Below, one piece after another: positions 16,868 through 25,299 of a stretch of 64,000 nt of DNA. The notes under the pieces were generated by a model that made no database searches, was not told the origin of the DNA, and saw nothing but the letters and a program-made list of their open reading frames with translations. Each line of letters opens with the position of its first letter. Position 1 is the first letter of the stretch. A program made the translations under genes and the position numbers. The stretch lies in the NCBI GenBank assembly GCA_035265665.1, contig DATFOK010000105.1:7017-71016 (forward strand), in the 5' to 3' direction. The DNA is from DASUPK01 sp035265665. Lineage in GTDB: Bacteria > Actinomycetota > Thermoleophilia > Solirubrobacterales > 70-9.

Positions 16868-17697
16868 ATTCCCGAGCCGGTCGTGCTGGCCCCGCCCGCG
16901 CCGGCCTTGTCGTCCCCCAGGATCACGGCGACCGGATCCCCCTCCGAGGCGACGCGGATCTCGTTGTCCATCGGCTGCTGCTTCGGGATGCCGACGATCT
17001 GCGAGATCACGCCCGCACACTCCTTCCCCTGCTGTTGCGGGTCGAACATGACCACGCTGGTGGTGAAGGGCGAGTCGGTATTGCCGACCGGCGTAGTCCT
17101 GTAGCCCTGCTGCTTGAGCGGGCCGGCGAAGGTGGCCGCCAGGCCCGGGGTAGGCGTCCCGTTCAGCACCGCGACCCTGGTCTGCCCGGGCGGGCAGGGG
17201 CCCTTGTTCTTGCCGCCGTCGCCCAGCGTGTCCGACTCAGAGTCACCGCCGACGATCCGGCTGACGCCGAACGCGGCGCCCGCGAGCACGATCACGCCGA
17301 TCAGGGCGATCGCCGCAATCGCCCTCCAGTCGGAGAGCCACGCGGGCCGCTCGCGGCCGTTCGAGGGGCGGCGGCGGCGCTGCTCGAAGCGCCTGCGGCG
17401 CTCGGCGGCCTGCCGGGCGAGCTCGGCCCTCCTGAACGCTTCGGCCTCGTTCGGCGCGGTGGCGGCTGCGGCTGCGGCGGCCTGCTCCGGCTCCTTGGCG
17501 GCCACCGCCGTCGCGGTCCGCTCGGCCGGCGTGACGGTCTCGCCGTCCTCCGAGCCGGCCTCGACGAGGAAGCTCGCGTTCTCACGCAGGCGGCGAATGT
17601 CGCGCGCCTGCGCGAAATAGAGCAGGGCGAGCAGGGCCAGCCCCAGGAACGAGGCGAGGCCCGCGACGGCACCAACATCCTTGAGAAGACTGCTCAT
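16864..17697 (-). CDS. LytR C-terminal domain (LytR_C) protein
   Basis: A 277-aa protein. An N-terminal membrane helix (about residues 10-28) is followed by an Ala/Glu/Arg-rich coiled region (about 60-110), a second membrane helix (about 125-145) and an extracytoplasmic LytR_C domain beginning TRVAVLNGTPTPGLAATFAG and containing LKQQGYRTTPVGNTDSPFTT. LytR_C domains accompany LCP enzymes that attach glycopolymers to peptidoglycan, but no LCP catalytic domain is present here, so the protein is probably accessory. The Ala-rich tract around residue 70-80 is encoded by GCG/GCC repeats. Confidence 0.82.
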   Translation of the reverse strand: MSSLLKDVGAVAGLASFLGLALLALLYFAQARDIRRLRENASFLVEAGSEDGETVTPAERTATAVAAKEPEQAAAAAAATAPNEAEAFRRAELARQAAERRRRFEQRRRRPSNGRERPAWLSDWRAIAAIALIGVIVLAGAAFGVSRIVGGDSESDTLGDGGKNKGPCPPGQTRVAVLNGTPTPGLAATFAGPLKQQGYRTTPVGNTDSPFTTSVVMFDPQQQGKECAGVISQIVGIPKQQPMDNEIRVASEGDPVAVILGDDKAGAGGASTTGSGI

Positions 17698-17720
17698 GGC
17701 CGGGGGAGCGCGGGATGTTA

Positions 17721-17760
17721 AGCGAGGGTGCTCCGAGGCGAAGCCGAGGAGCAACCCGTC
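17721..17760 (-). repeat. REP-like palindrome, copy A
   Basis: A palindromic element between the dehydratase stop (17780) and the LytR_C start (17697). Arms GGGTGCTCC (17726-17734) and GGAGCAACCC (17748-17757) flank an inner GGCGAAGCC that contains GCGAAGC, a sequence known to form very stable mini-hairpins. Its reverse complement matches copy B at 35183-35219 with one substitution and one deletion over 38 bases. On the minus strand it lies just after the dehydratase stop and could work as a terminator. Confidence 0.75.
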
Positions 17761-17779
17761 ATATGGCGAAGGGTCCCGC

Positions 17780-19675
17780 CTATGCCGTCATGTCGTCGAG
17801 GGTCGGCGCCGCGCTCCTGCGCTGCGTCACCAGCTCGACCGTCTGCTCGGCGAGGTCGGCCTCGTCGCCCGAGCTGACCAGGGACTCGAGGCGGGTGAGA
17901 GTCGCATTCACCCATTCCGGGTCCCGCGGGGCGTTCCTGACAGCGCGGACGATGCGCCCCGCCGCCGTCGCCTGCGCGCGCTCGTCGGCGTTGAAGAGCT
18001 CCTCGTGCAGCTTCTCGCCGGGCCGGGCACCGACGAACTCGATCGCGATGTCGACCTCGGGCTCGTAGCCGGCGAGGCGAATCATGTTGTGCGCGAGGTC
18101 CACGATCTTCACCGGTTCGCCCATCTCGAGCACGAAGACCTCGCCACTCGTGCCCCCGAGGTCACCGGAGCGGATCACCAGCTGGACCGCCTCCGGGATG
18201 GTCATGAAGTAGCGCGTCATCTCCGGGTCGGTGACCGTGACCGGTCCGCCGCGCTCGATCTGGCTTCGGAAGATCGGCACGACGCTGCCCGAGGAGGCGA
18301 GGACGTTGCCGAACCGGACGGTGACGAAGCGCGTCTGTGGATGCTTGCGGCCCGCGGCCTCGACGATCCACTCCGCAACCGCCTTCGAGGCGCCCATCAC
18401 CGTCCGCGGGTTGACGGCCTTGTCGGTGGAGACGAGCACGAACCGCTCGCAGCCCGAGGCGACCGCCGTCTCGGCCGTCACCCGGGTGGCGATCGCGTTG
18501 TTGCGAATGGCCTCCAGCGGGTTGGCCTCCATCAGCGGGACATGCTTGTAGGCGGCGGCATGGAAGACGACGTTGGGCCTGAAGCGCTGCATCACCTCGA
18601 GCATCCGCTCAGGCTCCTTGCAGTCGGCCAACACCGACTCGACCCGGGTGAAGTGGCGCTCTTCGATCATCTCCCGGTCGATGCGGAAGAGGTTGTCCTC
18701 GGCGTGGTCGAGGATGACGAGCAGCTTCGGGCGCACCCGGGCGATCTGGCGGACGAGCTCCGATCCGATCGAGCCGCCGGCGCCCGTCACGAGGACCACC
18801 TTGTCCTGCATATACGCGCCGACGCGGTCGAGCTCCATCTTCACCGGCTCGCGGCCGAGCACGTCCTCCACCTGAACCTCGCGCAGCTGCCTGGTGAGCT
18901 GAACGCCGCCGCGAAGGAGCTCGAAGACGGTGGGCAGCGTCCGCACCGGGACGTCGCGTTCCCGGCACGCGGTGACCACGCGGCCGCGCAGCACACCCGG
19001 CGCCGACGGGATCGCGATGAGCACCTCGTCGGGATGGATCTCGTCGAGGATCTCCCCGATCTCCTCCGTGGTCCCGAGGACGTTGAGGCCGTGCAGGCGC
19101 ATGCCGCGCTTGCGCGGGTCGTCGTCGAGGAAGCCGATCGCCTTCGATCCGAGGTTGGGGTTGAGCTGGAGCTCCCGCGCGACCATCTGCCCTCCCGACC
19201 CCGCGCCGACGACGAGCACCCGCCTCGCGCCGCGGACCTCGCGACGCGCGAGCCGCTCGACCAGGATCATCCGCGCGAGCAACCGGGCGCCGCCGATCAG
19301 GAAGACCGTCAGCAGGAAGTCGGTGACCACGACCGAGCGCGGGATCTGGTCGTCGAACGGCTTCAGGAGCAGGAAGGTGATCGCGAGGATCGCCGTCGAG
19401 ATCGCGCAGGCGCGGAGGACCGAGATCATGTCCGGCAGCCGGAAGTAGCGCCACCACTTCTCGTAGAGGCCGGAGACGTAGAAGACGATCAGCTGGCCCG
19501 CGACCACGAAGCCGATTGAGCCGGCCAGCATGTGGTCGTAGCGCTCCGGGATGCCGCCCGCGGCGTCGAGGAACCGCAACCTGAAGGCCAGGTAGTACGC
19601 CACGGCGACGAGAACTGCGTCTGCGGCGATCTGGATCAGGCGGTGACGCCAGACGGGGTGCTTGAGCCGATCCAC
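17780..19675 (-). CDS. Membrane-bound NDP-sugar 4,6-dehydratase (WbpM/CapD-like)
   Basis: A 631-aa polysaccharide biosynthesis protein. Four N-terminal membrane helices (about residues 12-120) are followed by a Rossmann domain (RRVLVVGAGSGGQMVARELQ) and a short-chain dehydrogenase domain with VLVTGAGGSIGSELVRQI, VFHAAAYKHVP and STDKAVNPRTVMGASKAVAE. The usual catalytic Tyr of YxxxK is Met (MGASK), as in WbpM-type UDP-GlcNAc 4,6-dehydratases. It likely makes a 4-keto-6-deoxy sugar for the polysaccharide. GTG at 19675 was taken as the start because it directly precedes the first membrane helix; the divergent DedA gene starts 39 bp away. Confidence 0.93.
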   Translation of the reverse strand: MDRLKHPVWRHRLIQIAADAVLVAVAYYLAFRLRFLDAAGGIPERYDHMLAGSIGFVVAGQLIVFYVSGLYEKWWRYFRLPDMISVLRACAISTAILAITFLLLKPFDDQIPRSVVVTDFLLTVFLIGGARLLARMILVERLARREVRGARRVLVVGAGSGGQMVARELQLNPNLGSKAIGFLDDDPRKRGMRLHGLNVLGTTEEIGEILDEIHPDEVLIAIPSAPGVLRGRVVTACRERDVPVRTLPTVFELLRGGVQLTRQLREVQVEDVLGREPVKMELDRVGAYMQDKVVLVTGAGGSIGSELVRQIARVRPKLLVILDHAEDNLFRIDREMIEERHFTRVESVLADCKEPERMLEVMQRFRPNVVFHAAAYKHVPLMEANPLEAIRNNAIATRVTAETAVASGCERFVLVSTDKAVNPRTVMGASKAVAEWIVEAAGRKHPQTRFVTVRFGNVLASSGSVVPIFRSQIERGGPVTVTDPEMTRYFMTIPEAVQLVIRSGDLGGTSGEVFVLEMGEPVKIVDLAHNMIRLAGYEPEVDIAIEFVGARPGEKLHEELFNADERAQATAAGRIVRAVRNAPRDPEWVNATLTRLESLVSSGDEADLAEQTVELVTQRRSAAPTLDDMTA

Positions 19676-19714
19676 GCGACTCGCGAGTGTAGTGGCCCCT
19701 ATGCTGCCGCGCTC

Positions 19715-20428
19715 ATGACTGATTTCATCGTCGACCCCTTGGTCAACTTCTGTGTGGACGTGATCGGGGCGATCGGCTACGCGGGGATCTTCCTGCTCAT
19801 GCTGGTCGAGAGCGCCAATGTCCCGATGCCCAGCGAGGCCACCATGCTGTTCGCCGGCTTCAAGGTCTCCGACGGGGACCTCACCCTGTTCGGGATCGTC
19901 GCCGCAGGCGTGCTCGGCAACGTGGTCGGTTCCTGGATCGGCTATGCGATCGGATATTGGGGACGCGAGGAGCTGCTCGAGCGCCATCACATCTTCCACG
20001 TCAGCCCGAAGCAGATGCAGCGGGTCGAGAACTGGTTCGACCGCTACGGCTCGGTCACGGTCTTCTTCACGCGGATGCTGCCGATCGTCAGGACATTCAT
20101 CTCGACGCCCGCCGGCGCCGCCCGGATGCCCCTCGGGCGCTTCACCCTCTACACGGCGGCCGGCTGCATTCCCTGGGTGCTGCTGCTCGGGATCATCGGC
20201 GTCGAGGTCGGGGACCGCTGGGAGGAGTGGCGCGACAAGCTCCACTACTTCGACTACGTGGTGATCGCCGGGATCATCGGGCTGATCGCCTATGCCTTGA
20301 TACGCCGGCGCGGAGGGGGTGCCGGCGGCCAGGTCGAGCAGGCGAGGGAGATGCGGGGAGGCTCCGATGATGCGAGGGCGCGCGTCAGCGCGACCCGTGA
20401 CGCGTCTGAGGAGCAACCCGCTTCGTGA
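19715..20428 (+). CDS. DedA/SNARE-associated family membrane protein
   Basis: A 237-aa DedA protein. Family motifs are MLVESANVPMPSEATML, GNVVGSWIGYAIGYWGRE and the F[FY]TRMLPIVRTFISTPAGAARMP block with its essential arginines, plus several membrane helices. DedA proteins act in undecaprenyl-phosphate or phospholipid flipping; location next to an undecaprenyl-diphosphatase gene, to which it is coupled (TGATG at 20426-20430), supports a role in lipid-carrier recycling. The C-terminal ~30 residues are a charged tail whose DNA resembles the arms of the REP-like repeats seen elsewhere. Confidence 0.92.
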   Translation: MTDFIVDPLVNFCVDVIGAIGYAGIFLLMLVESANVPMPSEATMLFAGFKVSDGDLTLFGIVAAGVLGNVVGSWIGYAIGYWGREELLERHHIFHVSPKQMQRVENWFDRYGSVTVFFTRMLPIVRTFISTPAGAARMPLGRFTLYTAAGCIPWVLLLGIIGVEVGDRWEEWRDKLHYFDYVVIAGIIGLIAYALIRRRGGGAGGQVEQAREMRGGSDDARARVSATRDASEEQPAS

Positions 20429-21372
20429 TGAGGACGTCGAGGGCGATCGTCCTCGGCGCGGTCCAGGGACCGACCGAACTTCTTCCGGTCTCGAGCTCCG
20501 CCCATCTCAACCTGATCCCCTGGCTCCTCGGCTGGAATCGGGAGGACGGCGAGGCAGAGGTGGACCAGACGTTCAGCGTCGCGCTGCACGCCGGCGCGGC
20601 GGCGGCGCTGCTGGTCGGACAGCGGCAGGTGATTGCCGAGGAGCTGCGCTCCTTCGACACACGCAAGGCGTCGGTGCTCGCGCTCTCCTTCCTGCCGGCG
20701 GCGCTGTGCGGCGTCGTGCTCGAGCGACTGATCGAACGGCATCTCGGCGGCCCGCTTCCCACCGCGGCCGGCCTGCTGGCCGGGGCCGGGGCGATGGTCG
20801 CCGCGGATCGCAAGCCGCAGAGCCGGGACCGTGGCCAGGCCACACCCGCCGACGGCCTGGCCCTCGGCTTCGCGCAGGCGGCCGCTCTCGCCCCGGGGAT
20901 CTCGCGCAACGGCGCCACGCTGACCGTAGCCCGCTGGCAGGGGTTCACCCGGCAGCACGCGAACATGCTCTCGCGGACGGTGGCCCTGCCGGTGATCGTC
21001 GGCGCGGCGGTGGTCAAGGGGGCACGGCTCCGGCGCCGCCGGCTGCCGCCGGGACAGGGCGCGGCGTTCGCAGCGGGAACCGCCGCCTCCTTCGCCTCGA
21101 CGCTCGCCTCTCAGGCCCTGATCAAGATCGTGGAGCGAGACAGCGCGCTCTGGCCCTACGCCGCCTACCGAGCGGGCCTCGCGGGCGTGGTGTTGGGACG
21201 GCTCCTACTGCGCTCACGCCGGCGCCGCGCGGAGCTTCGCGGTTTCGGGCAGCCGGACGGCTTCGTCTCGGGCGATGGGCGGCCAGCCGCCGGAAACGGC
21301 GCCCCGACTTGGGTGCCGGCCTCCGGCTCCGGCCCGGCGTCAGAGTTCCCCTCGCGTGGGGAATCGCCGTGA
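20428..21372 (+). CDS. uppP: Undecaprenyl-diphosphatase
   Basis: A 314-aa UppP/BacA-type integral membrane phosphatase that regenerates undecaprenyl phosphate. The signatures AVQGPTELLPVSSSAHL (residues ~11-27) and ALAPGISRNGATLTVAR with the catalytic-site arginine are clear; Ala and Asn replace the common Gly and Ser in these motifs. The last ~45 residues form an Arg- and Gly-rich extension not usual for the family. The ATG at 20428 overlaps the DedA stop by one base; a GTG three bases upstream is an alternative. The 3' end overlaps purM (GTGA). Confidence 0.93.
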   Translation: MRTSRAIVLGAVQGPTELLPVSSSAHLNLIPWLLGWNREDGEAEVDQTFSVALHAGAAAALLVGQRQVIAEELRSFDTRKASVLALSFLPAALCGVVLERLIERHLGGPLPTAAGLLAGAGAMVAADRKPQSRDRGQATPADGLALGFAQAAALAPGISRNGATLTVARWQGFTRQHANMLSRTVALPVIVGAAVVKGARLRRRRLPPGQGAAFAAGTAASFASTLASQALIKIVERDSALWPYAAYRAGLAGVVLGRLLLRSRRRRAELRGFGQPDGFVSGDGRPAAGNGAPTWVPASGSGPASEFPSRGESP

Positions 21373-22370
21373 GCGAGGACGCGTACGCGCGAGCCGGCGT
21401 CAGCCAGGGGGACGCCGACGCTGCCGTCGCGTCCCTCGTCGCGGCGCTCTCCGCATCGCGTGCGGGCGAGAGCCGCCAGGTCCTGGCGAGCGGCCATTAC
21501 GCGAACGTCGTCCGCCTCGATGAGCGCACCGGCATCGCCCTGAGCACCGACGGCGTCGGCACCAAGCTGATGGTCGCCGAGCAGTTGGGCCGCTGGGACA
21601 CCGTCGGGATCGATTGCGTGGCGATGAACGTCAACGACGTGGTCTGCGTCGGGGCCGAGCCGCTCGCGATGGTCGACTACCTGGCGGTGGACCGCGCCGA
21701 TGCTGAGGTCGCGGGCGCGATCGGCGCGGGCCTTGCGCGCGGCGCCGAGCTGGCGGGGGTCGAGATCGTCGGCGGGGAGCTCGCCCAGCTCGGGGAGATC
21801 ATCAACGGCCTCGACCTGGCCGGCGCCTGCTTCGGTGTGGTCGCCCTGGACTCGCTGGTCACCGGCGCCTCGATCGAGCCGGGCGATCCAGTCATCGGCC
21901 TGCCCTCCTCCGGGCTCCATTCCAACGGCTACACCCTCGCCCGCTCGGCCCTCGCCGAGATTCCCTTCGACGACGAGCGCCTCGGGCGGCCCCTCGGCGA
22001 TGTGCTGCTGGAGCCGACCGAGATCTACGTGAAGTCGATCGTCGAGCTGCTTCGCTCCGATCTCGACGTCCGCGGCCTCGCGCACATCACCTCGGGGGGC
22101 CTCAACAACCTGCTGCGGCTCGAAGCCGAAGTCGGCTACCAGATCGACGAGCCGCTGCCAGTCCCGCCGATCTTCAACCTGATCCAGGAACTGGGGGGCG
22201 TCGGCGACGACGAGATGCACGAGGTCTTCAACATGGGCTGCGGGTTCTGCGTCGTGGTCGCGGCCTCCGACGAGGACTCCGCGCTGAAGCGCCTCCGCGC
22301 GCACCACCCAGACGCGAAATGGATCGGCCGGGCGGTAGCGGGACAAGCTGAGATCAGGCGGGTTCCCTAG
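21369..22370 (+). CDS. purM: Phosphoribosylformylglycinamidine cyclo-ligase (AIR synthetase)
   Basis: A 333-aa cytoplasmic enzyme that closes the imidazole ring of AIR, step five of purine synthesis, using ATP. Visible motifs include STDGVGTKLMVAEQLGRWDT, CVAMNVNDVVCVGAEPL, EIVGGELAQLGE and GLPSSGLHSNGYTLAR, and near the C-terminus EVFNMGCGFCVVV. GTG at 21369 overlaps the uppP stop by 4 bp (GTGA) and yields the family-like start MSEDAYARAGV. Length is typical. The link to uppP is positional only; there is no functional relationship. Confidence 0.96.
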   Translation: MSEDAYARAGVSQGDADAAVASLVAALSASRAGESRQVLASGHYANVVRLDERTGIALSTDGVGTKLMVAEQLGRWDTVGIDCVAMNVNDVVCVGAEPLAMVDYLAVDRADAEVAGAIGAGLARGAELAGVEIVGGELAQLGEIINGLDLAGACFGVVALDSLVTGASIEPGDPVIGLPSSGLHSNGYTLARSALAEIPFDDERLGRPLGDVLLEPTEIYVKSIVELLRSDLDVRGLAHITSGGLNNLLRLEAEVGYQIDEPLPVPPIFNLIQELGGVGDDEMHEVFNMGCGFCVVVAASDEDSALKRLRAHHPDAKWIGRAVAGQAEIRRVP

Positions 22371-22385
22371 CGGCGCGGGGGACTT

Positions 22386-22772
22386 TCAGCGGTAGTCGTT
22401 CTCCTTGAGCTCGATCACCCAGGCGCGGCGCTCAGCGATCTTGCCTTCGCGCATGACGAACACCTCGGCCATGGACATGCGCGTCTCCCCGCCGGCGGCG
22501 CGCCTCGCCGTCCCCGTGAGCTCCGCCATGACGACTTCGCCTTCCTCGACCATGCGCACGACCTCCAACTCGGGAGGGTCGATGCATTCGGGTGCGCCGT
22601 CGATCGCCTTGTCGTAGGCCTCCTTGCCGCTCAGGCGGAAGGCCCCGAAGACGGTCCACCCGATGTCGTCGGTCAAGCAAGAGAGGATTTGCTCGTGATC
22701 GTTCTTGCGGAAGCCGTCCAGGTAGGTGTTGACGGCCTCGATGTTCCGCGAGATGTCTGCGCGTTGTTGCAA
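22386..22772 (-). CDS. NTF2-like/SnoaL-like protein
   Basis: A 128-aa single-domain NTF2-fold protein: helical start (EAVNTYLDGFRKNDHEQILSCL), then DDIGWTVFGAFRLSGKEAYDKAI and a beta-rich C-terminal half. TTG at 22772 follows AGGAGATGTAG, a well-placed Shine-Dalgarno sequence. Family members are enzymes, ligand binders or stress-related proteins; no catalytic residues identify this one. It converges on purM with a 15-bp gap. Confidence 0.82.
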   Translation of the reverse strand: MQQRADISRNIEAVNTYLDGFRKNDHEQILSCLTDDIGWTVFGAFRLSGKEAYDKAIDGAPECIDPPELEVVRMVEEGEVVMAELTGTARRAAGGETRMSMAEVFVMREGKIAERRAWVIELKENDYR

Positions 22773-22881
22773 CTACATCTCCTCTCTGACGTGATTACCG
22801 ATGCCCATATGGACCGGCTCACGGCGCGGGAATCATCGGCGGAAGTGGAGTTGGCGTCCTGATCGCACGGTTGCCTGCGCG

Positions 22882-23733
22882 TTAGGCGCGCTCCCAGAGC
22901 GTCCCGGTCAGCGCCGAGACGGGCCTCAGCTTCCAGTCCCGCGCCAGCACCCAGAGTTCGGCCTCAACCGTCGGTCCCGGCCGTTCGGCAAGTACCTCGA
23001 GCTCACGAGATGCGCAGCGGCCGAAGCGGCCGATCGCGTCGAGTGGTTCCAGCGCGCCCTCGTTCACCTGCTTCGCGCCTGCGCTGAGCGCAGCGGCGCG
23101 CATCCTTTCCGGATCGACGGAAGCGCTGCCCCAGGCGCCGCTGCGACCGCCATCCTCGGAGACGAATAGCGCCGACGGCAAGCTGATCCTCTCCCTGCCC
23201 TTGCTGCTGCGATGTACCGCGTCCGCGTCCCGCGCCTCCTGGGGCGGGTCCCGGACCTCCTCCAGGTCGGCGCCGAACGCCTCGGTGATCGCGTGGGAGC
23301 GGAGATCCACCTCGAAGCGCTGTCGGTCGATCCCGGCGCGCCCGGCGGCCGCGATCAGTGCGTCGGCGTGGTCGAGCTTGGTTCGCTCGAACATGATTCC
23401 CTCTCGCAACTTGCGCAGGTAGCGGTAACCGGCCTCCCAGCCCTGCTCGGCGGCGGCCTTGACCGCCTGGCAGGCGGGGTAGGTCGAATCCAGCGGGTTC
23501 TGCGTCCAGATCCTCGGGTCGCAAGGCATCCCACCCGCCGCCGCATCCTCGAGCCACTGCGAGACGACCCGGAGGAGGTCCGCGCGCTCGTAGCTGCGCG
23601 CCAATCCCCCCATCACCCAGGCGAACTCGAGCTCTCCCTCGAACTCCCACATCAGTCGCCGCAGCGCGGGTTCAGCGGCCCAGGACCAGGGACAAGCGGG
23701 ATCGGTGTAGAAGCGAACCTGGACAGTCATCAT
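22882..23733 (-). CDS. DsbA-family thioredoxin-fold protein (CPWS motif)
   Basis: A 283-aa cytoplasmic thioredoxin-fold protein of the FrnE/thioredoxin_5 type. The motif DPACPWSW (about residues 12-19) gives a CxxS site, with Ser in place of the resolving Cys, so a glutathione-like or bacillithiol/mycothiol-dependent or non-redox role is possible. A long helical insertion follows, with conserved YPACQAVKAAAEQG. The second ATG (23730) is equally plausible. It is divergent from a Ser/Thr kinase gene, 69 bp away. The 109-bp gap towards the NTF2-like gene shows nothing recognisable. Confidence 0.82.
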   Translation of the reverse strand: MMTVQVRFYTDPACPWSWAAEPALRRLMWEFEGELEFAWVMGGLARSYERADLLRVVSQWLEDAAAGGMPCDPRIWTQNPLDSTYPACQAVKAAAEQGWEAGYRYLRKLREGIMFERTKLDHADALIAAAGRAGIDRQRFEVDLRSHAITEAFGADLEEVRDPPQEARDADAVHRSSKGRERISLPSALFVSEDGGRSGAWGSASVDPERMRAAALSAGAKQVNEGALEPLDAIGRFGRCASRELEVLAERPGPTVEAELWVLARDWKLRPVSALTGTLWERA

Positions 23734-23802
23734 TGCGGTCGGGCGCTCGCAGCGGCGGCTCCGGTCGCGGGCGAAAATACAGCCGATGGACGAAGAGAAG
23801 CT

Positions 23803-25293
23803 TTGGAACGCTTGAGCTCGACAGTGCTCTCAGGCCGCTACCGGCTCGAGTCGAAGCTGGGCTCAGGCGGCATGTCGACCGTCTACCTCGCTGTCGACGA
23901 GGTTCTCGATCGCCACGTCGCCATCAAGCTGCTTCATCGCGAGATCTCGGAGGAGGCCGACCAGCTCGAGCGCTTCCGCCGCGAGGCCCGGGCGGCGGCG
24001 CGACTCTCCCACCCGAATCTGGTCGGAGTGATCGACGCCGGCGAGGACGACGGCCGGCCGTACATCGTCTTCGAGTACATCAAAGGGCGCACTTTGAAGC
24101 GGCGCCTCCAGGAGGAGGGCCGCCTGCCGGTGGACGAGGCGGTCGCCTACGCGATCGAAATCGGCCGCGGCCTGACCGCCGCCCATGCCCGCAAGCTCGT
24201 CCACCGTGATGTGAAGCCGCAGAACGTGCTGATCGATCCCGACGGGCGCGCCAAGGTGACCGACTTCGGCATCGCCCGCTCACTGGAGCAACAGGGGATG
24301 ACCGCGACCGGCAGGGTCCTCGGGACCACGGACTACGTCTCGCCGGAGCAGGCGATGGGCGAGGACGTCGACGAGCGCTCGGACGCCTACTCCCTGGGAG
24401 TCGTGCTCTACGAGATGCTCACCGGTGACGTTCCGTTCCGGGCCGAGACGCAGGTCGGCGTTGCGATGAAGCACGTCAACGAGCCGATGCCAGACGTGCA
24501 GACGAAGCGACCCGAGGTTTCGGCCGCGGTCGCCTCGGTCGTCGACCGCGCGACCACCAAGGACCCGCGAGACCGCTACGGGACAGTCGCCGAGATGGTC
24601 CGCGACCTCGAGCAGACCCTCGAAGTCGAAGCGGCGCGACGGGGTGGAACCAGCGGCGAGGCGACCAGCGTGCTCGAATCGGTTCCCGCAAACCGGCGGC
24701 GCCTCGGGCGACGCCGCCGGATCTCGGGTCCCGGGATCGCGCTCGCGATCGTGGTGCTCGCCCTCGCCGCGGCGGCGGTGATCTTCGCCAGCAGGCTCGA
24801 TCTCGGAGACGAGGAGGCGCCGAGCGGCGGCGGCAGCTCTGAAGCGCGGCTGTCCGGCGACGCCGCCAGCGAGTTCGACCCCGAGGGGGACGGGCAGGAG
24901 ACTGGCACCGAGGAGCAGGCTGTTGACGGCAATCCCACCGGGACCGCCTGGTCGAGCGAGCACTACGACAGCTCCGACTTCGGCGGACTCAAAAACGGCG
25001 TGGGCCTGGCGATCGACGCTGGGGGGTCGGTCGCAGCGAAGTCGATCGTGATCCGGGCGCTGACGCCCGGATACGACGCCGAGATCTACGAGGTCAATGG
25101 CCCACCGCCAAGCTCTCCGTCGGACTGGGGGCCGCCGGTGGGGTCGATCAGCGACGGCGGTGAACGCGAAGCCGTGAGCCTGCCCGGCAAGGCGGCGCAA
25201 TCGTTCCTGATCTGGATCACGAAGGCACCGACCGCGAGCGACGACCCGAGCCGCTACCAGATGGAGATCTCGGACGTCCAGCTCTTCAAGTAG
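23803..25293 (+). CDS. Ser/Thr protein kinase with extracytoplasmic discoidin-like domain
   Basis: A 496-aa receptor-like kinase. The cytoplasmic kinase domain (about residues 12-270) has the glycine loop LGSGGMST, Lys42, catalytic HRDVKPQN (134-141) and DFG (154-156). A basic juxtamembrane stretch, one membrane helix (about 311-330) and an acidic linker lead to a beta-rich C-terminal domain starting TAWSSEHYDSSDFGGLKNGV, which resembles the discoidin-like modules on some actinobacterial kinases and MviN-type proteins. It may sense a wall glycan. The start is TTG at 23803 or 23812; neither has a strong ribosome site. It converges on ddl (6-bp gap) in the wall-synthesis cluster. Confidence 0.9.
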   Translation: MERLSSTVLSGRYRLESKLGSGGMSTVYLAVDEVLDRHVAIKLLHREISEEADQLERFRREARAAARLSHPNLVGVIDAGEDDGRPYIVFEYIKGRTLKRRLQEEGRLPVDEAVAYAIEIGRGLTAAHARKLVHRDVKPQNVLIDPDGRAKVTDFGIARSLEQQGMTATGRVLGTTDYVSPEQAMGEDVDERSDAYSLGVVLYEMLTGDVPFRAETQVGVAMKHVNEPMPDVQTKRPEVSAAVASVVDRATTKDPRDRYGTVAEMVRDLEQTLEVEAARRGGTSGEATSVLESVPANRRRLGRRRRISGPGIALAIVVLALAAAAVIFASRLDLGDEEAPSGGGSSEARLSGDAASEFDPEGDGQETGTEEQAVDGNPTGTAWSSEHYDSSDFGGLKNGVGLAIDAGGSVAAKSIVIRALTPGYDAEIYEVNGPPPSSPSDWGPPVGSISDGGEREAVSLPGKAAQSFLIWITKAPTASDDPSRYQMEISDVQLFK

Positions 25294-25299
25294 CCCCGG

